This document shows, piece by piece, positions 35,360-47,370 of a stretch of 64,000 nucleotides of DNA (position 1 is its first letter; every line of letters starts with the position of its first letter). The notes beneath the pieces are model-generated. The model had not been told where the DNA came from, ran no database searches, and worked only from the letters and a program-made list of their open reading frames with translations. Origin of the DNA: Theropithecus gelada (lineage: Eukaryota > Chordata > Mammalia > Primates > Cercopithecidae); assembly GCF_003255815.1 (NCBI RefSeq), contig NC_037673.1:90022902-90086901 (forward strand), given 5' to 3'. Position numbers and translations under genes: made by a program.

Positions 35360-38300
35360 CCAATACAGGAGCTCCCAGATTCATAAAACAAGTTCTTAGA
35401 GACCTACAAAAGGACGTAGACTCCCATATAATAATGGCAGACTTTAACACTCTGCTGTCAATATCAGACAGATCAATGAGACACAAAATTAACAAGGATA
35501 TTCAGGACTTGAATTCAGCTCTGGACCAAGTAGGCCTAATAGATATCCACCCCAAATCAACAGAATATACATTCTTCTCAGTACCACATCACATTTACTC
35601 TAAAATTGATCACATAATTGGCAGTAAAACACACTTCAGCAAATGTAAAAGAACAGAAATCACAACAAACTATCTCTCATACCACAGTGTAATCAAATTA
35701 GAACTCAGGATTAAGAAAACCACAAAACTACATGGAAACTGAACAACTTGCTACTGAATGACTACTGGGTAAATAATGAAATGAAGGCAGAAATAAAGAT
35801 GTTCTTTGAAACCAATGAGAAAAAAGTCATAACGTACCCAAATCCCACGGACACATTTAAAGCAGTGTGTAGTGGGAAATTTACAGCACTAAATGCCCAC
35901 AAGATAAAGCAGGAAAGATCTAAAATCGACACCCTAACATCACAATTAAAAGAACTAAAGAAGCAAGAACAAATAAATTCGAAAGCTAGCAGAAGACAAG
36001 AAATAACTAAGATCAGAGCAGAACTGAAGGAGATAGAGACACAAAAAACCCTTCAAAAAATCAACGAATCTGGGAGCTGGTTTTTTGAAAGATCAACAAA
36101 ATAGATAGACCACTAGCCAGACTAATAAAGAAGAAAAGAGAGAAGAATCAAATAGATGCAATAAAAAATGATAAAAGGGATATCACCACCAATACCACAG
36201 AAATATAAACTACCATCAGAGAATGCTATAAACACCTCTACACATATGAACTAGAAAATCCAGAAGAAATGGATAAATTCCTGGACACATACACCCTCTC
36301 AAGACTAAACCAGGAAGAAGCTGAATCTCTGAGTAGACCAATATCAAACAGGTTCTGAAATTGAGGCAATAATTAATAGGCTACTCCCCAAAAAAACTCC
36401 AGGACCAGACAGATTCACAGCTGAATTTTTTCAGAGGTACAAAGAGGAGCTGGTACCATTCTTTTGAAGACTATTCCAATCAATAGAAAAAGAGGAAATC
36501 CTCCCTAATTCTTTTTTATGAAGCCAGCATCATCCTGATACCAAAGCCTGGCAGACAAAACAATAAAAGAGAATTTTAGGCCAATATCCCTGATGAACAT
36601 CAGTGCTAAAATCCTCAATAAAAAAACGGCAAATTGAATCCAACAGCACATCAAAAAGCTTATCCATCATCATCAAGTCACCTTCATCCCCGGAATGCAA
36701 GGCTGGTTCAACATATGCAAATCAATAAATGTAATCCATCACATAAACAGAACCAATGACAAAAACCACATGATTATCTCAATAGATGCAGAAAAGGCCT
36801 TCAAAAAAATCCAACAGCCTTTCATGCTAAAAATTCTCAATAAACTAGGATTTGATGGAATGTATCTGAAAATAATAAGAGCTATTTATGACAAACCCAA
36901 AGCCAATATCATACTGAATGGCAAAAACTGGAAGCATTCCCTTTGAAAACCAGCACAAGACAAGGATGCCCTCTCTCACCACTCCTATTCAACATTGTAT
37001 TGGAAGTTCTGGCCTGGGCAGCTGGGTAAGAGAAAGAAATAAAGAGAATTCAAGTAGGAAAAGAGGAAGTCAAATTGTCCCTGTTTGCAGATGACATGAC
37101 TATATACATAGAAAACCCCGCTGTCTCAGCCCAAAATCTCCTTAAGCTGATAAGCAACTTCAGCAAAGTCTCAGGATATAAAATCAACGTGCAAAAATCA
37201 CAAGTATTCCTATACAGCAAGAACAGAAAAACAGAGAGCCAAATCATGAGTGAAATTCCATTCACAATTACTACAAAGAGAATAAAATACCCAGGAATCC
37301 AAGTTACAAAGGATGTGAAGGACTTCTTCAAGGAGAACTACAAACCACTGCTCAACAAAATAAAAGAGGACACAAACAAATGGAAGCATATTCCATGCTC
37401 ATGGATAGGAAGAATCGTTTGTGAAAATGGCCTTACTGCCTAAGGTAATTTATAGATTCAATGCTATCCCCATCAAGCTACCAATGACTTTCTTCACAGA
37501 ATTGGAAAAAACTACTTTAAAGTTCATATGGAATCAAAAAAGAGCCTGCATAGCCAAGACAATCCTAAGAAAAAAGAACAAAGCTGGAGGCATCATGCTA
37601 CCTGACTACTACAAGGCTACAGTAACCAAAACAGCATGCTACTGGTACCAAAACAGATATATAGATCAATGGAACAGAACGGAGGCTTCAGAAGTAACAC
37701 CACACATCTACAACCATCTGATCTTTGACAAACCTCACAAAAACAAGCAATGGGGAAAGGATTCCCTTATTTAATAAATGGTGCTGGGAAAACTGGCTAG
37801 CCATATGCAGAAAACTGACACTGGATCCCTTCCTTACACCTGACACAAAAATTCATTTAAGATGGATTAAAGACTTAAATGTAAGACCTAAAATCATAAA
37901 AACTGCAGAAGAAAACCTAGGCAATACCATTCCCGATATAGGCATGGGCAAAGACTTCCTGACTAAAACACCAAAAGCAATGGCAACAAAAGCCAAAATT
38001 GACAAATGGGATCTAATTAAACTAAAGAGCTTCTGTGCAGCAAAAGAAACTAGCATCAGAGTGAACAGGCAACCTATAGAATGGGAGAAATTATTTGCAA
38101 TCTATCCATCTGACAAAGGGCTAATATTCAGAATCTACAAAGAACTTAAACAAATTTACAAACAAACAAACATCCCCATCAAAAAGTAGGCAAAGGATAT
38201 GAACAGACACTTCTCAAAAGAAGACATTTATGCAGCCACAGACATGAAAAAATGTTCGTCGTCACTGGTCATCAGAGAAATGCATATCAAAACCACAATG

Positions 38301-39276
38301 AGATACCATTTCACGCCAGTTAGAATGGCGATCATTAAAAAGTGAGGAAACAGCAGATACTGGAGAGGATATGGAGAAATAGGAATGCTTTTACACTGTT
38401 GGTGGGAGTGTGAATTAGTTCAACCATTGTGGAAGACAGTGTGGTGATTCCTTAAGGATTTCGAACTAGAAATATCATTTGACCCAGTAAACTCATTACT
38501 CGGTATATACCCAAAGGATTATAAATTATGGTACTATAGAGACACATGCACACGTATGTTTATTCACAATATCAAAGACTTGGAACCAATCCATATGTCC
38601 ATCAATAATAGACTGGATAAAGAAAATGTAGCACATATACAGCCATAAAAAGGATGAGTTCATGTCCTTTGTAGGGACATGAATGAAGGGAATAAAGCTG
38701 GAAACCATCCAGCTTCATTGCAGGGAATGAAGCTGGAAACCATCATTCTCAGCAAACTGTCAAAAAGACAGAAAACCAAACACTGCATATTGTCACTCAA
38801 AAGCGGGAGTTGAACAATGAGAACACATGGACACAGGAAGGGGAACTTCACACACCGGGGCCTGTTTGGGGGTGGAGGGCTGGGAGAGGGATAGAGTTAG
38901 GAGAAATACCTAATGTAAAGGACGAGTTGGTGTGTGCAGCAAACCAACATGGCATATGTATACCTATGTAACAAACCTGCACATTGTGCACATGTACCCT
39001 AGAACTTGAAGTATAACTAAAACAAACAACAACAAAAAAACAGAATCCTGGAAATCTTGTTACACATGGGTTCTGATTAAGTTGATTTGGGGTTGGGGCC
39101 TGAAATTTTGCATTTCTAACAAGGTCCCAGGTAAAGCCACTAATGGTGTGGGTCCATGGACCACCCTTTTACTAATAAGCTTCCACTAATCTATTTGTCT
39201 TTTCCTGCACCAGAGTCTACTATTGTTATTCTTGGCTATTGATATTTTGCCTTTCCATGTAACTTTAGAATCTTTT

Positions 39277-39585
39277 GGCCGGGCGCGGTGGCTCAAGCCT
39301 GTAATCCCAGCACTTTGGGAGGCCGAGACGGGCGCATCACAAGGTCAGGAGATGGAGACCATCCTGGCTAACACGGTGAAACCCTGTCTCTACTAAAACA
39401 TACAAAAAACTAGCCAGGCGATGTGGCGGGCGCCTGTAGTCCCAGCTACTCGGGAGGCTGAGGCAGGAGAATGGCATAAACCCGGGAGGCGGAGCTTGCA
39501 GTGAGCTGAGATCCGGCCACTGCACTGCAGCCTGGGCGACAGAGCGAGACTCCGTCTCAAAAAAACAAACAGACAAACAAAAAAA
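39277..39585 (+). mobile_element. AluY, Old World monkey type, sense
   Basis: CTCAAGCCTG, GAGACGGGCG, ACTAGCCAGGCGA and GAGATCCGGCCACTGC are cercopithecid-type AluY bases. A perfect 13-bp duplication TTTAGAATCTTTT lies at 39264-39276 and 39586-39598. The clean duplication suits a young insertion. Confidence 0.96.
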
Positions 39586-39598
39586 TTTAGAATCTTTT

Positions 39599-40168
39599 TT
39601 CAAGTGTTTGACCCTCCTCACCAAAACAAGGACAGTTAGGAATTTGATAGAGAATGCTTTGAATCTTTATCAAAGTTGGGCAAGTGTATAGCATTGAGTT
39701 TTTCTAAGTCACGTGTATTGTATATAATTTCACTTACTGAGGTCTTACTATTACAAAATAATGCTCTATTATTTTCCCCATGGGAGTTTTGTACATCTCT
39801 TGTTATATTTATTTCCTGGCACTCCATATTTTGATTATATCTCTTTGCAAAAACTTTTCCCTTTTTTGTATATATGTATTATGTGTGTAATTTTGGTAGG
39901 TTGATGTGTTCATCCAGGAAATTTGATAACTCTTATTTTTTCCTGTAGTTTTACATCATGCACAAATAATGAGCTTTATTTCTTTATTTCCAAAATCTAT
40001 ACTTATCTTGTCTCACTATAAAAAAGAAAAGCAAAAAAGGTCAAACAGCAAATGGATGAAATAATAGAAATAGATGGCTATTTTGTTATCTATGATCAGC
40101 CAACATGATCTCTCGGTTAGGTTAGATTGTCTAGGAAATGGATATGAGGTGGACTCCAATGGTGTCTT
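39599..40168. other. No recognised gene or repeat
   Basis: AT-rich; no family seen. Confidence 0.3.
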
Positions 40169-40463
40169 TTTTGGTGTTTTTGAGACAGTCTCACTCTGTC
40201 GCCCAGGTTGGAGTGGAGTGGTGTGATCTTGGCTCACTGCAACCTCTGCCTCCTGGTTCAAGCAATTCTCCTGCTTCAGCCTCCCCAATAGAGTAACTGG
40301 GACTACAGGCATGCACCACCACACCTGGCTAATTTTTGTATTTTTAGTAGAGACGGGTTTTGCAATGTTGGCCAGGCTGGTCTCAAACTCCCGACCTCAA
40401 GTGATCTGCCCGTCTCAGCCTTCCAAAGTGCTGGGATTACAGGCGTGAGACATATCACCCAGC
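40169..40463 (-). mobile_element. Alu (S-like), antisense
   Basis: Flanked by CTCCAATGGTGTCTT (40154-40168) and CTCCAATGGTTTCTT (40464-40478), a 15-bp duplication with one mismatch. The left arm carries a small duplication (CCAATAGAGTAACTGG). Confidence 0.95.
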
Positions 40464-40478
40464 CTCCAATGGTTTCTT

Positions 40479-41872
40479 ATAGCATTTATTAATTGTCCTC
40501 ATATTGCCTTTCTCTGGTGTCTGGTATACAAATCCTTAAATATTACAAACATCCATTATCCCAAGTCAAATTCTAGTTGATATTTAATTAGAAACAGACA
40601 TAAACACTCATGGACAACTGCCACACTGAGAGGTAATTGAAAAACAAAAGGAAACAGTGGCATTATAATGAGGAAAATGGTTCCGTTCAATCTAAGAACT
40701 AAGGTGAGGATGCCAATGTGAGGAAGCCATTACTGAGATACTGCAAATCAACTATACCCCATAGCTGAAATCACAAGGTTTCTTGTAAAATCAATACATA
40801 ACTGAAATTGCTTTCTTGATGACAATGTCAGCCTGTTTTAGAGCAAACTGTGCTTCTTCATGACTTTCAGTCAATTATTTGACAAAGGAAGCAATTAGAC
40901 TTACAATTCCACACATTGTCAATGTTGGTAACATTGGTTATCTAAGGAAAGGCAAATGTGTGTGATGGTGGGATAAAGGAATGCATAAAGAGAAAAAAGT
41001 AGTAACTAAAATAATAATAACCATAATAATAAAAACAGTTTCTTTAAAAAACATTTCCATAATCTACTGCAAACAGCAATTATGAAAAAGGACAGTAATG
41101 TAGAAAATGTTTAAAAGGAGACGAAAACAGGACTAAAAAGCAAGTACACATTACATTAAAACTATTTAAAATTATGTGAACAAAATTTCTGGTTAGGAAG
41201 CTCAAGCAGCATACATTTTCCTTCTGTCCCTCCAGATATCCCTTAAAAAGATAATGAAGTTATATTATGGAGAGGAGAAATATAAACCCACAAAAATGAA
41301 GAGAGAGAGTCATCACCACAAATTTAACCCAAACAGATGAAAGAGAATTCACAGAAGAAATATAATAGAAAAAGCCAAACTCTAAAATATGTGCAAAGAG
41401 GGCTGTAATTAAAAGAATGACCTGATATACATGGCAGAGTGTGGAGAAAAAAGTGAGACTAAAAAACACAATCAATTGAAGGTTTGCTCTAGAAACAATG
41501 AATCTCCCTTCCTTATCTTTTAGTGTAAGCCACCACTTTGTATTTTCTTTGTCTTTAATTAAAGATCCAACTGTGGGTAAAGGGAAATAAATGAAAGAAG
41601 TGATGTGTTTCAAGACATGAATTAAATGTCTACAAAACTCTGAAAGTAAGCATGGGCATAGGTACTCCCCAAAAAAGCCTGCCTCATTCTGGCCTTTAGC
41701 ATACTGATCATTCCCAATCTATTCATTCTAAAGCAAAGTATAGCAGTAAAATCAGTGTTATCCAAATACATTCTATGTAGTTTTATATTTTCTTTTTTCT
41801 AATATGAATGCATAGTGGACTACTTGACATTAGAAGAAAATATGGTTTTTCATATTAGAGACTGTATTAGTG
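40479..41872. other. No recognised gene or repeat
   Basis: AT-rich, no coding or family signal. The antisense open frame at 41260-41613 is hydrophobic by composition but has no recognisable homology. Confidence 0.35.
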
Positions 41873-42228
41873 CATTTTCACACTGCTATGAAGAAATACC
41901 TGAGACTGGGTAATTTATAAAGAAAAATAGGTTTAATGGACTCACAGTTCCACATGGCTGGGGAGGCTTCACAACCATGGCGGAAGATGGAGGAACAAAG
42001 GCATGTATTACATGGTGGTAGGCAAGAGAGCTTGTGCAATGAAACTCCCATTTATAAAACCATCAGATCTCATGAGACTTATTTAGTATCATGAGAACAG
42101 CATGGAAAAGACCCACCCCACCTCCTTGATTCCATTACCTCCCACTGGGTCCCTCCCATGACACGTGGGAATTATGGCAGCTATAATTCAAGATGAGATT
42201 TGGGTGGGGACACAGCCAAGACATACCA
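41873..42228 (-). mobile_element. THE1-type MaLR 3' LTR, antisense
   Basis: Reverse complement of a THE1 LTR: starts TGTATTAGTGCATTTTCACA, has TAAAACCATCAGATCTCATG and GACACGTGGGAATTATGG, and ends near GACACAGCCAAGACATACCA. A purine-rich tract on the minus strand (42229-42250) abuts it, marking this as the 3' LTR. Non-autonomous retrovirus-like element without intact genes. Confidence 0.9.
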
Positions 42229-42538
42229 TTCTGCCCCGGCCCCTGCCAAATCTCATGTCTTCACATTTCAAAACCAATCAGGCCTCTCAACAGTCCCCCA
42301 AAATCTTAACTCATTTCAGCATTAACTCAAAAATATACAGTCCAAAGTTTCATCTGAGATAAGACAAATCCCTTCTACCTATGAGTCTATAAAATCAAAA
42401 GCAAGTTAGTTACTTCCTAGATACAGTAGGGGTACAGGCATTGGGTAAATACACCCATTCCAAATGGGAGAAATTGGCCAAAACAATGGGGTTACAGGCC
42501 CCACGCAAGTCCAAAATCCGGCAGGGCAGGCAGATCTT

Positions 42539-42552
42539 AAAGCTACAAAATA
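42539..42552. repeat. Target-site duplication, left copy (FASTKD1 retrocopy)
   Basis: AAAGCTACAAAATA. It matches 45057-45070 (AAAGCTCCAAAATA) except at base 7. The preceding TT gives a TT|AAAG nick site typical of L1 endonuclease. Confidence 0.92.
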
Positions 42553-43203
42553 GGTGATTTCCGCAGTGCATGCTGCTCTCATTGGGCATTTTTTCCTCGT
42601 CTGGGGGCAAGCTCTATCATGGGAAAGGTGATGTCTCTCGAGGAAAGGCTATAAATCCTGGGATATGAGGGTTGGGTGAAACAACCAAGACTGCTGCCTT
42701 CCATGTTGGGACCAGGAATAACTCTGACTTCTGAGCTCTCATAACCCCAGGATCCTCCAGAAAAGTCGCAGCGTGATGAGGGAAAATCTTGCTGAAGCTG
42801 TACATTGGAATGGGTTTACAGTCATCGTAATGGAAGCAAAATACAGGGAGGATAAACAGTTCTTTGCATCCCTGCTTATTGCACCTGACAACTAGTTGCA
42901 GATGATTTTGTTTACCTAACAAAACTTGTGATGTAAATGAAAAAGCATCTGTTTTCCTAGACTCATTGGTTACAAATATGCTTCATCTAAGAGCTATTTG
43001 TAACCTGGACAATGTTTCAATTTCCACCCATCAGTTGTGAACCACTCATGATTCAGCTGAATAAGTGTATAGATGAGAAGCAAATATTTGATTTTATTGA
43101 ATCAAATAATACTTTTAGAAAAGTCATACTTTCAGAAAAACAAGCGGGATGTGCATTTAATATACTTTGGAAGCTTCAAAAGCAGAATATCAGCCATTAA
43201 AAA

Positions 43204-43983
43204 ATGTTATGTCCTCAATTTCTTACTCTTCATAATTTAGCTACAAATAAATTCAAATTAATGAATGACAATACACTGGTGAATGTGTTATACATCACAC
43301 AACAATTTGCTGGTGAAGCCCATGATCCACTAATTGAAGCACTAGTTACAGAATCATGGAGAAGGCTAGAATGGTTTGATATTAAACTGCTGTCAGAATT
43401 TTCCTCTTGCTTAGCAGATCGGTGTTTGTATTTTAGTCCATTAATGGGAAAAATAACTGATATTGTTCATAGGAACTTGGAAACCACACAGGACTTAAGT
43501 TCCTTGTCTGTCTTGATGGTCAACATGTCTTCTTTCATATCACAACATTTTCAAGAACAATTGGTGAACAAAACAGAACTTGTTTTTAACACCACGGATT
43601 CTTCTGAGGTCAACGTTGCAAAAAGAATGGCACAGTTTCTTCAAAACGTTAGATACCATTATCAACCACTATTAGAAAGCTTTGTAAAATTGTTTGTAGC
43701 ATCGGGACCCATTGCAGGAACTTCTGAAGAAAAGAAACAACTTAAATCAACTATGTTATTGATATCAGAGGAGCCAACCAGCGAGCAAGCCCTGGTAGTG
43801 TTGGGAGCAATGGAAGATATGGAAAGCAGAAATTCATGTCTGATTAAAAGAGTTGCTTCAGTTCAGCACAAACATTTGGATAACTATAAACCACTAGAGT
43901 TGTTGAAGATAACTCAAGCATTGACTTTTCTGCATTTCCAAAGTAAGGAGTTTTTTTGTGAAACTTGGAGAATTACTGCTTAA
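43204..43983 (+). pseudogene. Longest residual open frame in the FASTKD1 retrocopy
   Basis: This 259-codon frame covers the N-terminal third to middle of FASTKD1 and stays open across the first missing block. It joins LLES directly to FVKLF at about 43677-43681. It ends when a single-base shift near 43957 throws the rest out of frame; similarity resumes in another frame as ELLLNYLK (from about 43970). No Kozak-supported start or targeting peptide is attached to it, so I treat it as pseudogenic and not as a gene. Confidence 0.8.
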
Positions 43984-44751
43984 TTATTTGAAAATTAGTT
44001 TCGTACCAACTGAGATGTCCATTCTGGTCTCTGCTATTTCCCTGCTCCCTTTTTCTCACTGGGACGAAGTGGAAATATCCCAAATTGAAGCAGTTTTACC
44101 ACAGTGTGACCTAAATAAATCCATCCTTTTAGAATCCTTAATATTACTCTTCCATTCAGCATTTTTAACTATGATCCACCTCAAAGGGATGAATTTTTTG
44201 GAACTTGCATGCAACATCTTAATTCTTACTTAGGTATATTGGATCCTCTTATGTTAGTGTTTCTTGGTTTCTCTTTGGCCACACTTGAATATTTTCCTGA
44301 AGATCTGATAAAGGTAATTTTAACATCAGATTCTTAGCTAGACTGGATTCTCAACTTGAAATTTTATCTTCATCTATAAATGCAAGAGTCCAGTTACGTC
44401 TTATGGAGTTAAATAGATCAGTCTACTTGGAATGCCCTGAGTTTTAGATTCCATGGTCTCATGACCGCTTCTGTCAGCAACATAATAAAGGTATAGGTGG
44501 CATGAATATAGCATAACAGCAGATTTATAAAATGTTAGCAGAGGTACTAGGAGGAATCAATTGTGGAGAAGTCTCGGTTCTTACGCCTTATTACCACACA
44601 GTAGATTTTGAGTGTATCTTGGATAAAAGAAAAAAATCTCTTCCTTATGGAAGCCATAATATAACATTGGGACAACTACCAGAAATGGCTTGGGAATCAA
44701 ATAACTGAAATAGTTGAATCAAGGCTGCCACCAGGAGCTGAAAGGATTGCT

Positions 44752-44955
44752 TTGGAATTTTTGGATTCAAAAGCATTTTGTAGAAACATCCCTCACATAA
44801 AAGGAAAATCTGCTATGAAAAGACAACATTTGGAAATTTTGGGCTATCATGTGATTCAGATTTCTCAGTTTGAATGGAACTCCATGGCACTGTCAACAAA
44901 GGATGCTTGGAGGGACTACCTGAGAGAACATGCATTTGGAGAAGTCAAATCATGA
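44752..44955 (+). pseudogene. RAP-domain remnant of FASTKD1 retrocopy
   Basis: An open stretch of 67 codons covers the C-terminal RAP domain (residues such as LEILGYHVIQISQFEWNSM), the region thought to fold like an endonuclease in FASTK-family proteins. It ends at a premature TGA two codons before the parental stop. Confidence 0.85.
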
Positions 44956-45028
44956 TTGTAGTTTTTATTTAAAATGAGTGTTATCATGTGTCACATTTGG
45001 ACTTATTTTAATTAAGTGGCCTGACTCA

Positions 45029-45034
45029 AATAAA
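45029..45034 (+). promoter_or_regulatory. Inherited polyadenylation signal of the retrocopy
   Basis: AATAAA sits about 20 bases before the A-rich 3' end of the FASTKD1 copy, as expected for a copied mRNA. Confidence 0.8.
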
Positions 45035-45056
45035 AAATAATAGGTACCAAAAAAAG

Positions 45057-45070
45057 AAAGCTCCAAAATA
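45057..45070. repeat. Target-site duplication, right copy (FASTKD1 retrocopy)
   Basis: AAAGCTCCAAAATA; the THE1 internal sequence resumes immediately, so the duplication is anchored to the host repeat. Confidence 0.92.
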
Positions 45071-46150
45071 ATCTTCTTTGGCTCCATATCTCACATTCAG
45101 GGCATGCTGATGTAAGAGGTGGGCTCCCACAGTCTTGGGCAGCTCCATCTCTGTGGCTTTTCGGGGTATAGTCCCCCTCCTGGCTGCTTTCAGAGGCTGG
45201 CATTGAGTGTCTGTGGCTTTTTCAGATGCAAGGTGCAAGCTGTTGGTGGATCTACCATTCTGGGGTCTGGAGAATGGTGGCTGTCTTCTCACAGTTCCAC
45301 TAGGGAGTCCCCTAGTGGGGACTCTGTGTGGGGGCTCCCACTCCACATTTCCCTTCTGCACTGCCTCGGCAGAGGTTCTCCATGAGGGTTCCGCCCCTGC
45401 AGCACACTTCTGCTTGGACATCCATGCATTTCCATATATCCTCTGAATTCTAGGCAGAGGTTCTCAAAACTCAGTTCTTTACTTTTGTGCACCCACAGGC
45501 CCAAAACCATGTGTCAGCTGTCAAGGCTTGGGGCTTGCACCCTCTGAAGCAATGGCCTGAGCTGTATGTTGCCCCCTTTTAGCCACAGCAAGCACACAGG
45601 GCACCAAGTCCCTAGACTGCACACAGCAGCAAAGCCCTGGGCCAAGCACACGAAACCATTTTTTTCTCCTAGGCTTCCCTGATTGTGATGGGAGGGGCTG
45701 CTGTGAAGACCTTTCACATGCCCTGGAGACATTTTCCCCATTATCTTGTTGATTAACATTTAGCTCCTTGTTACTTATGCAAATTTCTGCAGCTGCTTGA
45801 ATTTCTCCTTAGAAAATGGTTTTTTTTTTCTATCGCATCATCAGGCTACAAACTGTCATACTCTGCTTCCCTTTTAAAAAATAAGTTCCAATTCCAAACC
45901 ATCTTTTTGTGACTATATAAAACTGAATGCTTTTAAGGGCATCCAGGTCACATCCTGAATGCTTTGCTGCCTAGAAATTTCTTCTACTAGATGCTCTAAA
46001 TCATCTCTCTCAAGTTCAAAGTTCAACAAATCTCCAGGGTAGGGGCAAAATGCCACCAATCTCTTTGCTAAAGTTTAACAAGAGTTATCTTTGCTCTAGT
46101 TCCCAACAAGTTCCTCATCTCCATCTGAGCCCACCTCAGCCTGGACTTTA

Positions 46151-47370
46151 TTGTCAGATGTATAGTTTGCAAATATTTTTTCCCACTCTGTAGATTGTCT
46201 TTTTATTCTGTTGATGGTTTCTTTTGCTGTGCAGAAGCTCTTAAGTTTAATTAGGTACTATTTGTCAATTTTTGCTTTTCTTTTGCAATTGCTTTTGGTT
46301 GTCACAAAATCTTTGCCAGTTCCTATGACCAGAACTGTATTTTCTAGGTTGTCTCCCAGGGATTTTATAGTTTTGGGTTTTACATTTAAGTCTTTAATCC
46401 ATTTTCGTCGATTTTTGTACATCATCTAAGTAAGGGGTCCATTTTCAAACTTCTGCATGTGGCTAGCCAGTTATCGCAGCACCATTTATTGAATAGGGGT
46501 CATTTCCCCATTGCTTGTTTTTGTCAACTTTGACAAAGATCAGATGGTTGTAGGTGTGTGACCTTATTTCTGGGCTCTCTATCCTTTTTCATTGGTCTAT
46601 GTGTCTGTTTTTATACTGTAACATGATGTTTTGGTTACTGTAGCCCCATAGTTGTTTAAAATGAACTAACTTGATGCCTCTGGCTTTGTTATTTCTGCTA
46701 AGGATTGCCTTGGCTATTTGGGCTTCTTTTGTTCCATAGGAATTTTAACATAGTTTTTCTCTAGTCTCTGAAGAATGTCATTGGTAGTTTGATAGGAACA
46801 GCATTAAATCTGTAAATTGTTTTGGGCAGTATGGCCATTTTAATGATATTGATCAATCCATGAGCATGGAATGTTTTTCCATTTGTTTGTGTCATCTCTG
46901 ATTTCTTTCATCAGTGTTTTGTAATTGTCATTGTAGAGATCTTTCACCTTCCCGGTTAGTTGTATTCCTAGGTATTTTATTCTTTTTGTGGCAATTGTGA
47001 ATGGGATTTTGTTCCTGATTTGGCACCATGCTTGGTTGTTGTTGGTGTATAGGAATGCTAGTAATTTTTATATGTTGATTTTGTATCCTGAAACTTTGCT
47101 GAAATTTTTTTTGTCATCCAAAGGAGCATTTAGGCTGAGACTATGTGGTTTTCTACATATAAAATCATGTCATCTGCAAACAGGGATAGTAAGACTTCCT
47201 CTCTGCCTATTTGGATGCTGTTTCTTTCTTTCACTTGCCTTATTGCTCTGACCAGGACTTCCAATACTATGTTGAACAGGAGTGGTGAGAGAGGGCATCC
47301 TTTTCTTGTGCCAGTTTTTAAGGGGAATGCTCCCAGCTCTTGGCCATTCAGTATGATGTAGGCTGAGAAT
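46151..47370 (-). mobile_element. LINE-1 ORF2 fragment, antisense
   Basis: Reverse of L1 ORF2, from the C-terminal region (GTTTCTTTTGCTGTGCAGAA near 46230) back to the reverse-transcriptase core (GTCATCTGCAAACAGGGATA near 47168, the reverse of the FADD region) and ending near TGATGTAGGCTGAGAATACA. At 47371 the orientation flips to sense L1, the signature of 5' inversion. Confidence 0.88.

Larger units (their letters stand above)
34943..38770 (+). pseudogene. L1 ORF2 (endonuclease/reverse transcriptase), broken
   Basis: The ATG of ATGACAGGATCAAATTC at 34943 is the canonical ORF2 start, but an in-frame TAA follows at codon 11. Endonuclease fragments occupy 35257-35742 and are stretched by a (TA)n insertion. 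Reverse-transcriptase fragments lie at 36695-37443, with a readable FADD motif. The C-terminal Cys-rich part lies towards 38770. At least six frame breaks are visible as the product moves between frames. The end is estimated from the usual ORF2 length of about 1,275 codons. Confidence 0.8.
32816..39035 (+). mobile_element. Full-length LINE-1, L1PA type, inactive
   Basis: Essentially complete at about 6.2 kb: 5'UTR (32816-33860), ORF1 (33861-34879), inter-ORF spacer, ORF2 from 34943, then 3'UTR and an (AACAAACAAC)-type A-rich tail. Target duplications AAAAACAGATTCCT (32802-32815) and AAAAACAGAATCCT (39036-39049) differ at one base. Both ORFs are broken. A (TA)n block (35295-35355) and an A26 run (35148-35173) sit in the endonuclease region. 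The reverse-transcriptase FADD core is still readable near 37084. Divergence points to an older L1PA group, not a recently active copy. Confidence 0.93.
32780..39168 (+). mobile_element. MER5A-like element split by full-length L1
   Basis: The left stub (32780-32815) ends with TTAAAAACAGATTCCT. The right part (39036-39168) continues with GGAAATCTTGTTAC, GGGGTTGGGGCCTGAAATTT, GCATTTCTAACAAGGTCCCA and GGGTCCATGGACCAC, the MER5A order. The L1 occupies everything between. The left stub is short and therefore less certain. Confidence 0.6.
42553..45056 (+). pseudogene. FASTKD1P: Processed FASTKD1 pseudogene (retrocopy)
   Basis: The parent, FASTKD1, encodes a mitochondrial FAST-kinase-domain RNA-binding protein of about 847 residues. 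I recognise its sequence from memory. The copy has a 5'UTR-like segment (42553-42936) and a start ATG at 42937, followed at once by a 1-bp frameshift. Readable blocks are QFLTLHNLATNKFK (from 43213), DLSSLSVLMVN, SCLIKRV, DEFFGTC and the C-terminal RAP-domain stretch ending LREHAFGEVKS (44752-44955). A TGA replaces the penultimate Cys codon; the original TAG is at 44959-44961. AATAAA (45029-45034) and an A-rich end follow. It is intronless and flanked by 14-bp duplications inside THE1. Two internal blocks are absent. Several frameshifts and stops rule out a full protein. Confidence 0.93.
42229..46154 (-). mobile_element. THE1 internal region, antisense, split by FASTKD1 retrocopy
   Basis: Left part 42229-42538 (from TTCTGCCCCGGCCCCTGCC to GCAGGGCAGGCAGATCTT) and right part 45071-46154 (from ATCTTCTTTGGCTCCATATC through CCTCATCTCCATCTGAGCCC) are contiguous in the recalled THE1-internal consensus. 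The retrocopy at 42553-45056 interrupts it. No long open frame survives. The 5' LTR is missing; an L1 fragment starts where it should continue. Confidence 0.88.

Noticed and set aside
35257..38189. Several 80-160-codon open frames as new genes
   Set aside because: They are successive pieces of one broken L1 ORF2.
41260..41613. 117-codon antisense membrane-like frame
   Set aside because: No homology recognised, AT-rich composition, no supporting promoter or splice context.
43204..43983. 259-codon open frame as a functional gene
   Set aside because: It is an internal piece of a FASTKD1 retrocopy with target duplications, missing blocks, upstream frame breaks and no own promoter or targeting signal.
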